Shown here: one piece after another, positions 1-5,001 of the stretch
Numbering within the stretch: the first letter of the stretch is position 1
How the letters are laid out: every line of letters begins with the position of its first letter
Source: a virus
Virus record (IMG/VR): IMGVR_UViG_3300022752_000374
Location: 1-24,772 of that record
Length of the DNA: 24,772 nt
Reading direction: 5' to 3' (one strand)
The notes under the pieces: model-generated
What the model was told of the DNA's origin: nothing
Database searches by the model: none
What the model saw: the letters and a program-made list of their open reading frames with translations, nothing else
Position numbers and translations under genes: made by a program

Positions 1-156
1 TGGGCCATACTTTTCCACAAAATCAGGGAATGCATCAAGCAAACGTTGACGATTCACTGGATCTGCAAAACGCAGTGCTTGTGCAATGGCATTAACAAAT
101 GAACCACCGTGTGATTGCATGAGGCAAATCATGGCGGTGAGCTGAGCTGAGTTCAT
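1..156 (-). CDS. Hypothetical protein, 3' end outside window
   Basis: Partial gene: 52 N-terminal residues are visible and the frame stays open to the window edge. It begins MNSAQLTAMICLMQSHGGSF and continues with FADPVNRQRLLDAFPDF, reading as a helical soluble protein; no family assigned. The ATG at 154-156 is preceded by an A/C-rich leader without a Shine-Dalgarno. The same frame is open upstream to a GTG at 247-249, one base after the stop of the gene at 251-400, so a start at 249 giving 31 extra residues is possible; the extra part looks less protein-like. Most downstream gene of the leftward operon visible here. Confidence 0.7.
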   Translation of the reverse strand, partial: MNSAQLTAMICLMQSHGGSFVNAIAQALRFADPVNRQRLLDAFPDFVEKYGP

Positions 157-250
157 TGAATGTAGTTGAAATGGTAAATAAAAACTGGGACTTACACTGC
201 GTCTTTCTAAGCTCCAAGGCTTAACGACTACAGACGCCCAGATTTTCACA

Positions 251-400
251 TTAATTTAATACTTCGTTTGCTTGAGCTGTTGTGAATTTATCAATAATTG
301 AAGCGCAATCCTTTTGCTCTTCTAAATTAAATTCATATTCTTGTTGCTCTAAACAATAAAGCAACAATTCAATTTCATCATTTGTAAGTTGAATGTTCAT
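251..400 (-). CDS. Hypothetical 49-aa acidic protein
   Basis: ATG at 398-400, stop TAA at 251-253. Encodes a Glu/Gln-rich, probably helical peptide starting MNIQLTNDEIELLLYCLEQQ. Its ATG overlaps the TGA of the upstream gene in an ATGA arrangement (397-400), a classical sign of translational coupling and the main argument that this short frame is real. No family recognised. Two further genes upstream (397-597 and 597-803) are joined in the same way, forming a three-gene coupled set. Confidence 0.7.
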   Translation of the reverse strand: MNIQLTNDEIELLLYCLEQQEYEFNLEEQKDCASIIDKFTTAQANEVLN

Positions 401-597
401 AGGATTTGAATGTTGCGTTTTGATAAACCTGTGCCCGGCAACGCGATAGATCCACGTACACCAGATTCTCTGGCATTGAGTGTGACTTGGAACGGACCTA
501 GTTTGATTGATTTAGTAAACGATTTAATACCACGTTCTGTGATGTTGACACCACAAATTGTTTTATCAAAGTTAAATAATGATTTATCTTTAGTCAT
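397..597 (-). CDS. DUF4236-like small protein
   Basis: 66 residues from the ATG at 595-597, which shares one base with the upstream TGA (TGATG). The C-terminal half, KSIKLGPFQVTLNARESGVR followed by GSIALPGTGLSKR, resembles the short DUF4236 pattern (basic residues, 'GP..+LN.+.SG..GS...PGTGLS'). DUF4236 proteins are small and of unknown function, so no activity is inferred. The N-terminal 25 residues, which contain one cysteine, have no recognisable motif. The coupled neighbours suggest co-expression with the genes on either side. Confidence 0.7.
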   Translation of the reverse strand: MTKDKSLFNFDKTICGVNITERGIKSFTKSIKLGPFQVTLNARESGVRGSIALPGTGLSKRNIQIL

Positions 598-803
598 CAC
601 TTCAAGTCCTTTGGAAGCAATGCATTGGTATCAGTATCATCCATATTGGTCATTACAAACTTTTCTCCGTCTGGTGTAATAAATCCACCGACGAATCCAA
701 TGCCGTATTTATCGGCAGATTCTTTCATCTTTGCAACGAATTGCATAGCAGATAAACGTTGGAGATCAATTGAATCAGGAATACGAGGAGTGTTGTCAGT
801 CAT
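597..803 (-). CDS. Hypothetical 68-aa protein
   Basis: ATG at 801-803, stop TGA at 597-599 overlapping the next ATG. The protein begins MTDNTPRIPDSIDLQRLSAM, then a helix (QFVAKMKESADKYGIGF) and a Gly/Asp-rich end; no family recognised. The leader reads CACTTAACTCAACAC just before ATG: no Shine-Dalgarno, but an ACTCAAC box also found before other leftward genes. It is separated from the next gene upstream by a 143-nt structured gap (804-946). Confidence 0.75.
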   Translation of the reverse strand: MTDNTPRIPDSIDLQRLSAMQFVAKMKESADKYGIGFVGGFITPDGEKFVMTNMDDTDTNALLPKDLK

Positions 804-835
804 GTGTTGAGTTAAGTGAGTGAGCGATGGAAGTC

Positions 836-933
836 TACCAGGGATGTCAAGGATTGGTTAGAGGTAAGTAATAAAAGATTACTTATATAAATAAAAGGAT
901 TTCCCTGGTACTCCCCCACGGGGTTATAGGGGG
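836..933 (-). other. Structured intergenic leader with nested hairpins
   Basis: The gap between two leftward genes holds a nested fold. An outer stem TACCAGGGA (836-844) pairs with TCCCTGGTA (902-910). An inner 8-bp stem TAAGTAAT/ATTACTTA lies at 865-872 and 878-885. Next to it is a CCCCC/GGGGG stem at 913-917 and 929-933. All pairings are exact. The G/C stem is not followed by a T-run, so a simple rho-independent terminator is not evident. Role unknown: mRNA processing, stability or attenuation are all possible. Confidence 0.5.
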
Positions 934-946
934 CAATCTTATGTTC

Positions 947-1273
947 TTAACGGTGCATCTCTTGGTGCTGCTTCCATGCAGCTGCGTGCATTTCTGCAGC
1001 AGTCATGGGTGGTTCACCAGTCAGATCATCGTCTGTTGGTTCGTCCCACTCAGTTGCTCTTTCGAGCGAACCGATTGCATCCAAGATCAGCTCTTGAGCG
1101 TGATATGGAAGTTGAAGACAATCCAACGGACGCCTCTCTTCACGTCTGTAGATGGCACTTAGTTCTTTGAGGATGAGTTCGATGCGTTTGCAATCGTTCA
1201 TCTGAAAGACAACCTGTGTGCCATCAGATTTTTGATAAACGGTTGGTTCAAAGTGAAGTTCAGTTTGTGACAT
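947..1273 (-). CDS. Hypothetical 108-aa protein
   Basis: ATG at 1271-1273, stop TAA at 947-949. The protein starts MSQTELHFEPTVYQKSDGTQ. It has a central helical segment (ELILKELSAIYRREERRPLD), then LPYHAQELILDAIGSLERA, an acidic linker and a His/Met-rich C-terminus. It looks soluble; no family recognised. The leader is A/C rich (CACTTCACACAACACC) with no Shine-Dalgarno. Two hairpins occupy the gap between this gene and the one upstream (1296-1360). Confidence 0.75.
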   Translation of the reverse strand: MSQTELHFEPTVYQKSDGTQVVFQMNDCKRIELILKELSAIYRREERRPLDCLQLPYHAQELILDAIGSLERATEWDEPTDDDLTGEPPMTAAEMHAAAWKQHQEMHR

Positions 1274-1295
1274 GGTGTTGTGTGAAGTGATTGTT

Positions 1296-1327
1296 AGCTC
1301 AGCCTTCTAGTTATGAAGGAATGAGCT
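1296..1327 (-). repeat. Stem-loop in leader of the 947-1273 gene
   Basis: AGCTCA at 1296-1301 pairs with TGAGCT at 1322-1327, and CCTTC at 1303-1307 pairs with GAAGG at 1315-1319, giving a two-part stem. Its outer end shares bases 1326-1327 with the neighbouring 15-bp stem, so the two stems compete at that edge. It sits in the 5' leader of the downstream gene. Confidence 0.45.
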
Positions 1328-1360
1328 AAGTACATATAAGAAAAACTTATATGTACTTAG
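1326..1360 (-). terminator. Perfect 15-bp hairpin over a stop codon
   Basis: CTAAGTACATATAAG (1326-1340) and CTTATATGTACTTAG (1346-1360) are exact inverted repeats with a five-base loop. On the coding (minus) strand the loop is TTTTT. The stem includes the last codons and the TAA stop of the gene at 1347-1595. There is no T-run after the stem, so termination is only one option; it may instead be an RNase processing or 3'-end protection site. Confidence 0.5.
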
Positions 1361-1595
1361 GTTCACGCATGATCCATGCTGTGTAATTATCAGCGGTGCG
1401 ATCAATGGAAATTAATCGCTTTTCTTCAAGGACTTCCAGTGCACGTAAGTAGTCTTTTGTGCGGTTACCTTGAAGGCTGATCTTTGGTACAAAGCATGGA
1501 GTGTGCTTGTACTTCTTCTTGTGGTTTAAATAATACAAGTAGAGATTACGTTGATTAATACTGAGTGTTAATGGAGCAGAGTTGTCGATTTGCAT
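1347..1595 (-). CDS. Winged-helix-like DNA-binding candidate (82 aa)
   Basis: The chosen start is the ATG at 1593-1595 (MQIDNSAPLTLSINQRNLYL), preferred over an upstream TTG. The C-terminal half contains KDYLRALEVLEEKRLISIDR followed by a strand-like end (NYTAWIMREPKYI). A helix, a recognition-type helix and then a basic wing is the usual layout of small winged-helix proteins. The family is not identified and the regulatory role is inference. The stop codon lies within a 15-bp hairpin. The start follows the stop of the upstream gene by about 20 nt. Confidence 0.7.
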   Translation of the reverse strand: MQIDNSAPLTLSINQRNLYLYYLNHKKKYKHTPCFVPKISLQGNRTKDYLRALEVLEEKRLISIDRTADNYTAWIMREPKYI

Positions 1596-1614
1596 GGTGC
1601 ACCCAAACAATTAC

Positions 1615-1953
1615 TTAGATCAATCCAAGGATTGAAAGCCAAGAGTCTGGGTGGTCCGGCTCGACTTCTTCGTCGTCCGGCGTGAACGCGACTGAGTCGA
1701 ACGCCCATTCCTCGATGTCTTCGTTATTTGGGACATCGTACCAACCTTCAAGTTGCTTGTCGGCATACTTAGGTTTCCAGTAGCAACGCAGGATTCCACG
1801 CTTGTTTCGGTAGACACTACCGTTGCGTGGTTCACCTCCGTTTTCTGAATCGTAGTTGATATCTGCTTCGAACTGTTCCTGGCCTTCTTCTTCGGAGAAT
1901 GGGATGTAGCCAGTGAGCTCTTTAGCAATTTCTTGGGTGATGGGATGAAGCAT
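1615..1953 (-). CDS. Hypothetical acidic 112-aa protein
   Basis: ATG at 1951-1953, stop TAA at 1615-1617. Begins MLHPITQEIAKELTGYIPFS. It is strongly acidic with many aromatic residues (YRNKRGILRCYWKPKYAD, EGWYDVPN, EEWAFDSVAF) and ends PDSWLSILGLI. High net negative charge and small size are common in phage DNA-mimic or host-inhibitor proteins, but nothing here proves that. A frame overlapping it on the same strand (1620-2060) is Ser/Thr-rich and looks like a shadow. Codons are ordinary for the region. Confidence 0.75.
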   Translation of the reverse strand: MLHPITQEIAKELTGYIPFSEEEGQEQFEADINYDSENGGEPRNGSVYRNKRGILRCYWKPKYADKQLEGWYDVPNNEDIEEWAFDSVAFTPDDEEVEPDHPDSWLSILGLI

Positions 1954-1990
1954 GAGATGAATTCCGTAATGATGATTGAGATAATTGCAA

Positions 1991-2016
1991 TGATTACTTC
2001 AATGAAGTGATAATCA
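1991..2016 (-). repeat. Hairpin containing a stop codon
   Basis: TGATT (1991-1995) pairs with AATCA (2012-2016), and ACTTCA pairs with TGAAGT around a one-base loop, with a GAT bulge. The TGA of the gene at 2014-2223 (2014-2016) is part of the stem. Same architecture as the stop-codon hairpin at 1326-1360. Confidence 0.4.
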
Positions 2017-2223
2017 TTTCTGGGAGTATTCGTCGTCATAAGTGACGCCCTCCCATTCATCTTTCATTGAATTAGTTGTTGTAAACCCAATGAATCTGTC
2101 GCCATGTTCAATAAGCGACCATTCGGTTTCTTCAGCTTCACGCATTGCTTCTTCTTGCTCATACGCCATGTCAGCCATGGCATCAAGCAAGTCAGCATTG
2201 TGATTGTTGTCAAGTTGAGTCAT
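2014..2223 (-). CDS. Hypothetical acidic 69-aa protein
   Basis: The start is taken as the ATG at 2221-2223 (MTQLDNNHNADLLDAMADMA). A longer frame from the ATG at 2266-2268 adds 15 residues but overlaps an 18-codon mini-ORF (2228-2284) that would bridge the gap from the upstream gene. Rich in Asp/Glu/Met with one aromatic-rich stretch (ERGD-like EHGDRFIGFTTTNSMKDEW). No family recognised. Small acidic phage proteins of this type are often early, but function is unknown. Confidence 0.65.
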   Translation of the reverse strand: MTQLDNNHNADLLDAMADMAYEQEEAMREAEETEWSLIEHGDRFIGFTTTNSMKDEWEGVTYDDEYSQK

Positions 2224-2227
2224 GATC

Positions 2228-2284
2228 TCAATGAGAGTACAGTGATTTGTTAAGCAGTTTAAGGACATGCTTAGGTCCAGTCAT
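2228..2284 (-). CDS. Possible 18-codon coupling mini-ORF
   Basis: The ATG at 2282-2284 overlaps the TGA of the upstream gene (TGATG), and the frame ends at a TGA (2228-2230) four bases before the ATG at 2223. The peptide would be MTGPKHVLKLLNKSLYSH. Its placement would carry ribosomes from one gene to the next. It may equally be chance; only its placement supports it. Confidence 0.3.
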   Translation of the reverse strand: MTGPKHVLKLLNKSLYSH

Positions 2285-2706
2285 CAGTTAACTTGTGACC
2301 ATGCTTTGCCCTTTGCAATATTTGCAATGGCATGCAAGCTAACTTTATAAGCCTTACCAATTTCAATATAGGCCTGATGCCTAGAGTTGAACTTAGACAT
2401 GATGCCGTGATCACCAAGCATTGCTTTGATCTCACGAACATCAGACTCTGTCAACTTGTTGTTATGAAATTGAACAGGCTTAATACGTGCTTTAACATTT
2501 CCTTGGCTCTCCTTAACAGCCATTAGCTTTGGTGCTGGCTGTTGCAACGGGGGCCTGGGGGTCATGTTAAAGACCTGACCTTTGATTGGAAAGCCGACAG
2601 TGACTTCGGCTCCATCCTTCTTAACTGAGATAGTGACCTTGCCAGCCCTGGTGATCACAGAGACATGATCTGGGTTGGCAACGTCAAGTTGGCTGAGCAA
2701 TTCCAT
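2284..2706 (-). CDS. HTH protein related to homing-endonuclease DNA-binding domains (140 aa)
   Basis: Start taken at the ATG at 2704-2706 (MELLSQLDVANPDHVSVITR) rather than the TTG further upstream. The N-terminal half is beta-rich; a Pro-rich linker (TPRPPLQQPAPK) follows. The C-terminal 60 residues contain LTESDVREIKAMLGD, then IEIGKAYKVSLHAIANIAKG and KAWSQV. This 'DV..IK...(Y/F).V...AI..I.KG..W' pattern is the helix-turn-helix tail seen on many phage HNH endonucleases, including the one at 22337-22882 in this window. No HNH motif is present, so it is more likely a DNA-binding protein than a nuclease. Confidence 0.75.
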   Translation of the reverse strand: MELLSQLDVANPDHVSVITRAGKVTISVKKDGAEVTVGFPIKGQVFNMTPRPPLQQPAPKLMAVKESQGNVKARIKPVQFHNNKLTESDVREIKAMLGDHGIMSKFNSRHQAYIEIGKAYKVSLHAIANIAKGKAWSQVN

Positions 2707-2745
2707 GTGAATTGGAGTAGTTGCGTGATTAGTATACAAGCAGTG

Positions 2746-2976
2746 TCAAGGGTGTGCTACGAAATCCGAATTGCTTAACAACTCATTAATCGTTAGCACA
2801 CTCATGTCTTTCAATGCTTCATCATTGTCTTCTTCATAATCTTGTGACTGATTTTCAATCACTTCACAACCAGCATCTTCAAGCTGGTCAATAGCATTAT
2901 TCCAAGTATCAGCTTGAACTGCAACCGTTGCATAACGCCCAGTTGCATCTGCGATAAGTGCAATGAAACGAGACAT
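2746..2976 (-). CDS. Hypothetical 76-aa protein
   Basis: The ATG at 2974-2976 gives MSRFIALIADATGRYATVAV, then QADTWNNAIDQLEDAGCEVI and an acidic, Gln-rich tail. The alternating hydrophobic start followed by a helix suggests a small alpha/beta fold. No family recognised. It begins four bases after the stop of the membrane-protein gene upstream (2981-3190), so the two are probably co-translated. Confidence 0.7.
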   Translation of the reverse strand: MSRFIALIADATGRYATVAVQADTWNNAIDQLEDAGCEVIENQSQDYEEDNDEALKDMSVLTINELLSNSDFVAHP

Positions 2977-2980
2977 GTAA

Positions 2981-3190
2981 TTAATAACCAGCAACAGGTT
3001 TAGTGGATTGAACGTGCATAGTTGGCACCTTGGTAATATCAATACCAAATAATGCGCCGATCGTTAATGCACTGATGGCAACAGCAATGAATCCAACCGT
3101 GAATGATTCCAAGGGATGAGACTTGTGCGTCTTACCGTAAGAATCAAGTTGGATATATCTGTTGACACCCAAAGACACAATGTGTTTCAT
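2981..3190 (-). CDS. Single-pass membrane protein, 69 aa
   Basis: Start taken at the ATG at 3188-3190 (MKHIVSLGVNRYIQLDSYGK); an upstream extension is possible but would run through a strong hairpin. A hydrophobic segment FTVGFIAVAISALTIGALFG at about residues 30-49 is long enough to span a membrane. It is preceded by a basic N-terminal region, so the C-terminus is probably outside. No family recognised. The leader contains CACACTCAACC, the box common to leftward genes. Confidence 0.7.
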   Translation of the reverse strand: MKHIVSLGVNRYIQLDSYGKTHKSHPLESFTVGFIAVAISALTIGALFGIDITKVPTMHVQSTKPVAGY

Positions 3191-3209
3191 GTGAATACGG
3201 TTGAGTGTG

Positions 3210-3290
3210 ACTACAGACCTCAGATGTGAGGCCTGCAGAAAACCCACCGTTCGATACGAATTCGTATCAGATGGTAGGGTTAAGTGCAGG
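3210..3290 (-). promoter_or_regulatory. Structured gap with a 16-bp palindrome
   Basis: Between the SSB-like gene and the membrane-protein gene. A perfect palindrome GATACGAATTCGTATC lies at 3253-3268, inside a wider stem (ACCCACC side near 3242-3248, GGTAGGGT side near 3273-3280). A second 9-bp stem (loop of four) follows around 3212-3235, with the CCTCA/TGAGG core. A near copy of the 16-mer is at 5574-5589. It could be a repressor operator or a transcript-level structure. Confidence 0.45.
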
Positions 3291-3292
3291 CG

Positions 3293-3682
3293 TCAGACAG
3301 CCAAAGTTTCTTCTAGTGTGACTTGTGCCATCTTAAGTTCAGCCTTTGGCTTGGCACCAAAAGCATAACTGATGACACGCACATTAAACTCTGGATTCTT
3401 CAACGGAGTTAGTACATCGTCTTTCATATAGAAAGAACGAATGCTTTTGATAGTTCCGCCAATGGTCAGCTCCTGGCCAATGACAAGGTTGCCATTGATA
3501 AATGCAGTCAACAAGCCGTTGCTATTAGTGAACTTCACACGGACATCCGTGTTCTCACTAATCGTATGCATGAGTGTTACTGCCAAGAATTCTTTGCCTT
3601 CATGCACGGCTTTCTCCATGTAAGCAATGCGTCCATGGAAGGTGACCTGCTGGAAGTCAGGGAGCTTCTTAAGATCAGTCAT
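3293..3682 (-). CDS. OB-fold / single-stranded DNA-binding protein candidate
   Basis: 129 residues from the ATG at 3680-3682. The pattern fits an OB fold: strand VTFHGRIAYM, strand EFLAVTLMHTI, strand DVRVKFTNSNGLL, then IGQELTIGGTIKSIRSF, and an edge strand FNVRVISYAFGAKPKAEL. Repeated 'V.G+I' and 'G..I.S.R' with a basic end are typical of phage SSB-like proteins, which coat single-stranded DNA in replication. There is no clear acidic C-terminal tip. The assignment rests on fold reasoning only. The leader has TTAACTCAACTCAGTACTAA, nearly identical to that of the gene at 3968-4225. Confidence 0.6.
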   Translation of the reverse strand: MTDLKKLPDFQQVTFHGRIAYMEKAVHEGKEFLAVTLMHTISENTDVRVKFTNSNGLLTAFINGNLVIGQELTIGGTIKSIRSFYMKDDVLTPLKNPEFNVRVISYAFGAKPKAELKMAQVTLEETLAV

Positions 3683-3815
3683 GGTTAGTACTGAGTTGAG
3701 TTAACGGTCGTAGTACATATGTACCACGGCAGACAGTGAAGTCTGCAGGAAAAGGAGTTATAACTCCCGTTTCAATAAATGAAACGCAACTTATAACTCC
3801 CTTAAGTGCAAACAT
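3675..3815 (-). CDS. Possible 46-aa mini-ORF across a repeated junction
   Basis: The ATG at 3813-3815 directly follows the TAG of the upstream gene. The frame runs through three hairpins and ends inside the start of the SSB-like gene. The peptide begins MFALKGVISC and contains PADFTVC. The shorter mini-ORF at 4244-4297 also begins MFA and contains PADFTVC, so the two junctions share both sequence and frame. Coding status is uncertain. Confidence 0.3.
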   Translation of the reverse strand: MFALKGVISCVSFIETGVITPFPADFTVCRGTYVLRPLTQLSTNHD

Positions 3816-3819
3816 CTAC
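3683..3819 (-). repeat. Junction repeat type 2, copy 1
   Basis: Shares four blocks with 4226-4301: the leader TTAACTCAACTnAGTnCTAA, the 18-bp hairpin GCAGACAGTGAAGTCTGC (3729-3746), CTGCAGG, and GCAAACATCTAC (3808-3819), which includes the upstream stop codon. Between them this copy carries a 12-bp palindrome GTACATATGTAC (3713-3724), a 14-bp palindrome GGAGTTATAACTCC (3754-3767), a GTTTCA/TGAAAC stem (3769-3785) and a second TTATAACTCCC. The flanks are conserved and the middle is variable. Confidence 0.6.
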
Positions 3820-3968
3820 CAGTCACAGATTCGCACTGCATTAATCTCAACAATCTTCTTGTTGAGAAGTTCAGCGCCTGTAACCAATGCTTCAGTCTGT
3901 GTTCGAGCCAATAGCTCAATTACTGACTGATCATGCCACACGCGCCAAACAGTGTATGTATCATCCAT
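3816..3968 (-). CDS. Hypothetical 50-aa protein
   Basis: Reads MDDTYTVWRVWHDQSVIELL, then ARTQTEALVTGAELLNKKIV and EINAVRICDW. The ATG at 3966-3968 overlaps the TAA of the gene upstream (TAATG), a coupling signature, and the TAG stop (3816-3818) is followed at once by the ATG of a mini-ORF. A short alpha/beta-looking protein with no family recognised. Confidence 0.65.
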   Translation of the reverse strand: MDDTYTVWRVWHDQSVIELLARTQTEALVTGAELLNKKIVEINAVRICDW

Positions 3969-4225
3969 TATTCCTCAACGCCATATTCTTGTTCCCACTT
4001 CAAAGCAGCACGGTTGATGTCAACCTTCTTCTGAAGTAGTGTACAGATTGGCAACAGGTCTTCAAACTTTGCCATGCCGTCTTGAAATTGAAAGAACAAT
4101 TCCAGAGCAGCTTGACGCCGCTCTTCAATATTCCAATCAATACAAGGCCGTTTGGACGTTGAATCCCTACGAGCCAACAGTCTGGCATCTTGGGTTAACA
4201 GATGTTCAACTTGTGCAACGTTCAT
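3968..4225 (-). CDS. Hypothetical 85-aa helical protein
   Basis: ATG at 4223-4225; begins MNVAQVEHLLTQDARLLARR and ends LKWEQEYGVEE. Mostly helical, with a Gln/Phe-rich middle (ALELFFQFQDGMAKFEDLLP) and two cysteines. No family recognised. The leader has the TTAACTCAACT box and no Shine-Dalgarno. The stop overlaps the next start. Confidence 0.7.
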   Translation of the reverse strand: MNVAQVEHLLTQDARLLARRDSTSKRPCIDWNIEERRQAALELFFQFQDGMAKFEDLLPICTLLQKKVDINRAALKWEQEYGVEE

Positions 4226-4301
4226 GATTAGAACTAAGTTGAGTTAAGAGCAGACAGTGAAGTCTGCAGGGAGGACCGAAGTCCTCCGGGCAAACATCTA
4301 C
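4226..4301 (-). repeat. Junction repeat type 2, copy 2
   Basis: Same blocks as 3683-3819: TTAACTCAACT leader box, the identical hairpin GCAGACAGTGAAGTCTGC (4250-4267), CTGCAGG, and GCAAACATCTAC (4290-4301) over the upstream TAG. The middle of this copy is a single hairpin GGAGGAC-CGAA-GTCCTCC (4270-4287), different from copy 1 in sequence but also a perfect stem. Confidence 0.6.
4244..4297 (-). CDS. Possible 17-codon mini-ORF MFARRTSVLPADFTVCS
   Basis: Starts directly after the TAG stop of the upstream gene (4298-4300) and ends TAA at 4244-4246, shortly before the ATG at 4225. It shares MFA and PADFTVC with the mini-ORF at 3675-3815. It may be a coupling or leader peptide; no direct evidence of expression. 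Confidence 0.3.
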   Translation of the reverse strand: MFARRTSVLPADFTVCS

Positions 4302-4498
4302 TGACAGTAGTTGTAAAAGTCAACTAATTCAGCATGCAGTTCAGATACTCCTGCTGGTATGCCACCACCAAGAGTACGAACAACTTCGTCATGCCATTCA
4401 CCGTTGTCATCACATGTTTCGTAATGCAACTGAGTTGATTCACCGCCATACCAAACGGTACGAGCGTATAAATCAGCTGGTGGTTGATAGATAAACAT
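4298..4498 (-). CDS. Hypothetical 66-aa protein
   Basis: The ATG at 4496-4498 gives MFIYQPPADLYARTVWYGGE and ends ELVDFYNYCQ. The ATG is preceded by ACTCAAGTCA, like other leftward leaders. The frame is also open to a GTG at 4550-4552 located in the loop of the type 1 junction element; that start would add MQTLVQLLPHNECGLLKS, and the first nine codons match the other two element copies by synonymous changes. Either start may be used. Family not recognised; aromatic-rich and acidic. Confidence 0.6.
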   Translation of the reverse strand: MFIYQPPADLYARTVWYGGESTQLHYETCDDNGEWHDEVVRTLGGGIPAGVSELHAELVDFYNYCQ

Positions 4499-4532
4499 TG
4501 ACTTGAGTAGGCCACACTCATTGTGTGGCAAT

Positions 4533-4576
4533 AACTGGACCAGGGTTTGCACCTGGTCACCCGCTTTGACGGATCA
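4533..4576 (-). repeat. Junction element type 1, copy A
   Basis: Runs from the stop codon of the 4574-4822 gene into the next leader. On the minus strand it has hairpin CCG-loop-CGG (4561-4572), then stem GACCAGG/CCTGGTC (4538-4544 with 4552-4558) around the loop TGCAAAC. The GTG (4550-4552) lies 20 nt after the TGA, at the loop. Copies B (4837-4910) and C (5002-5075) have the same spacing with compensating stem changes. This copy lacks the distal GCGGAGAT block. Confidence 0.65.
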
Positions 4577-4822
4577 GCCGTAGTCCTCGGGAAGCTCAAA
4601 AAGCTCCGCAAGAACTTGGTGCTGCAACGCCGAGTAGCCAGCAACTTTCAGACCCCATGCGGCGATTTGAAGTGCTTGCTCACGGCTAAGAAGCTGCGAG
4701 TGCCCGTCTTCCATCCAGAAACGGATGGTATCGAAGGCTCGTGCACCAAGCTCCTCCCTGGTAGGAAGAAGCAGACCTTCTTGTTGAAGGCCGTTGGTGC
4801 TGGCGGTGTTGAAGACGCTCAT
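4574..4822 (-). CDS. Hypothetical 82-aa protein
   Basis: The ATG at 4820-4822 is preceded by CGGAG at SD distance, one of the few leftward genes with a Shine-Dalgarno. The protein starts MSVFNTASTNGLQQEGLLLP and has a helical core (REELGARAFDTIRFWMEDGH, LLSREQALQIAAWGLKVAGY). No family recognised. The frame beginning at the GTG in element B (4886) overlaps this gene in another frame for much of its length and is probably a decayed or leader frame. Confidence 0.75.
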   Translation of the reverse strand: MSVFNTASTNGLQQEGLLLPTREELGARAFDTIRFWMEDGHSQLLSREQALQIAAWGLKVAGYSALQHQVLAELFELPEDYG

Positions 4823-4836
4823 GGCGCTCCGTAGTG

Positions 4837-4910
4837 TGTGCGGTACCCATCTCCGCTGTGGGTAAAAACTGGGACAGGGTTTGCACCTGCCCGCCCGCTT
4901 TTACGGATCA
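4837..4910 (-). repeat. Junction element type 1, copy B
   Basis: From the stop of the 26-aa gene (4908-4910) to the leader of the 82-aa gene. Hairpin CCG/CGG near 4894-4906. Stem GGGaCAGG (4871-4878) with CCTGCCC (4886-4892), one bulged A, loop TGCAAAC. The GTG at 4884-4886 is 20 nt after the stop. The distal block TGTGCGGTACCCATCTCCGC starts at 4837 and differs from copy C only at third positions of the GTG frame. Confidence 0.7.
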
Positions 4911-4988
4911 GTCATGTACGTAACCAACAACACAGCTGATCACAAAGATCAGAATCAGTGCAGTTGTTTCGTAGTTAGTAAAAGCCAC
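4908..4988 (-). CDS. Tiny single-pass membrane protein (26 aa, or 47 aa with leader)
   Basis: The GTG at 4986-4988 sits five bases after a good Shine-Dalgarno (GGAG, 4995-4998). The peptide is MAFTNYETTALILIFVISCV followed by VGYVHD: nearly all of it is one membrane span. The same frame is open to the GTG at 5049-5051 in element C, which would add MQTLRQQLPPAEIGTAQQ and a short linker, giving 47 residues. The short form has the better ribosome site; the longer is supported by synonymous conservation between element copies. No family identified. Confidence 0.6.
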   Translation of the reverse strand: MAFTNYETTALILIFVISCVVGYVHD

Positions 4989-5001
4989 AGGAATCTCCTG
5001 T

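Noticed and set aside
847-852. Perfect TTGACA on the minus strand
   Set aside because: The hexamer 17 bp downstream is TCGCTC, not a credible -10, so no promoter is called.
1620-2060. Minus-strand frame of 146 codons overlapping the acidic 112-aa gene
   Set aside because: Ser/Thr/Lys-rich, crosses the hairpin and stop of the next gene; the 1615-1953 frame has the better composition and position.
4686-4886. 66-codon frame from the GTG of element copy B
   Set aside because: The first 16 or so codons are conserved with copy C, but after that it reads Arg/Ser/His-rich over the well-started 82-aa gene; treated as leader only.
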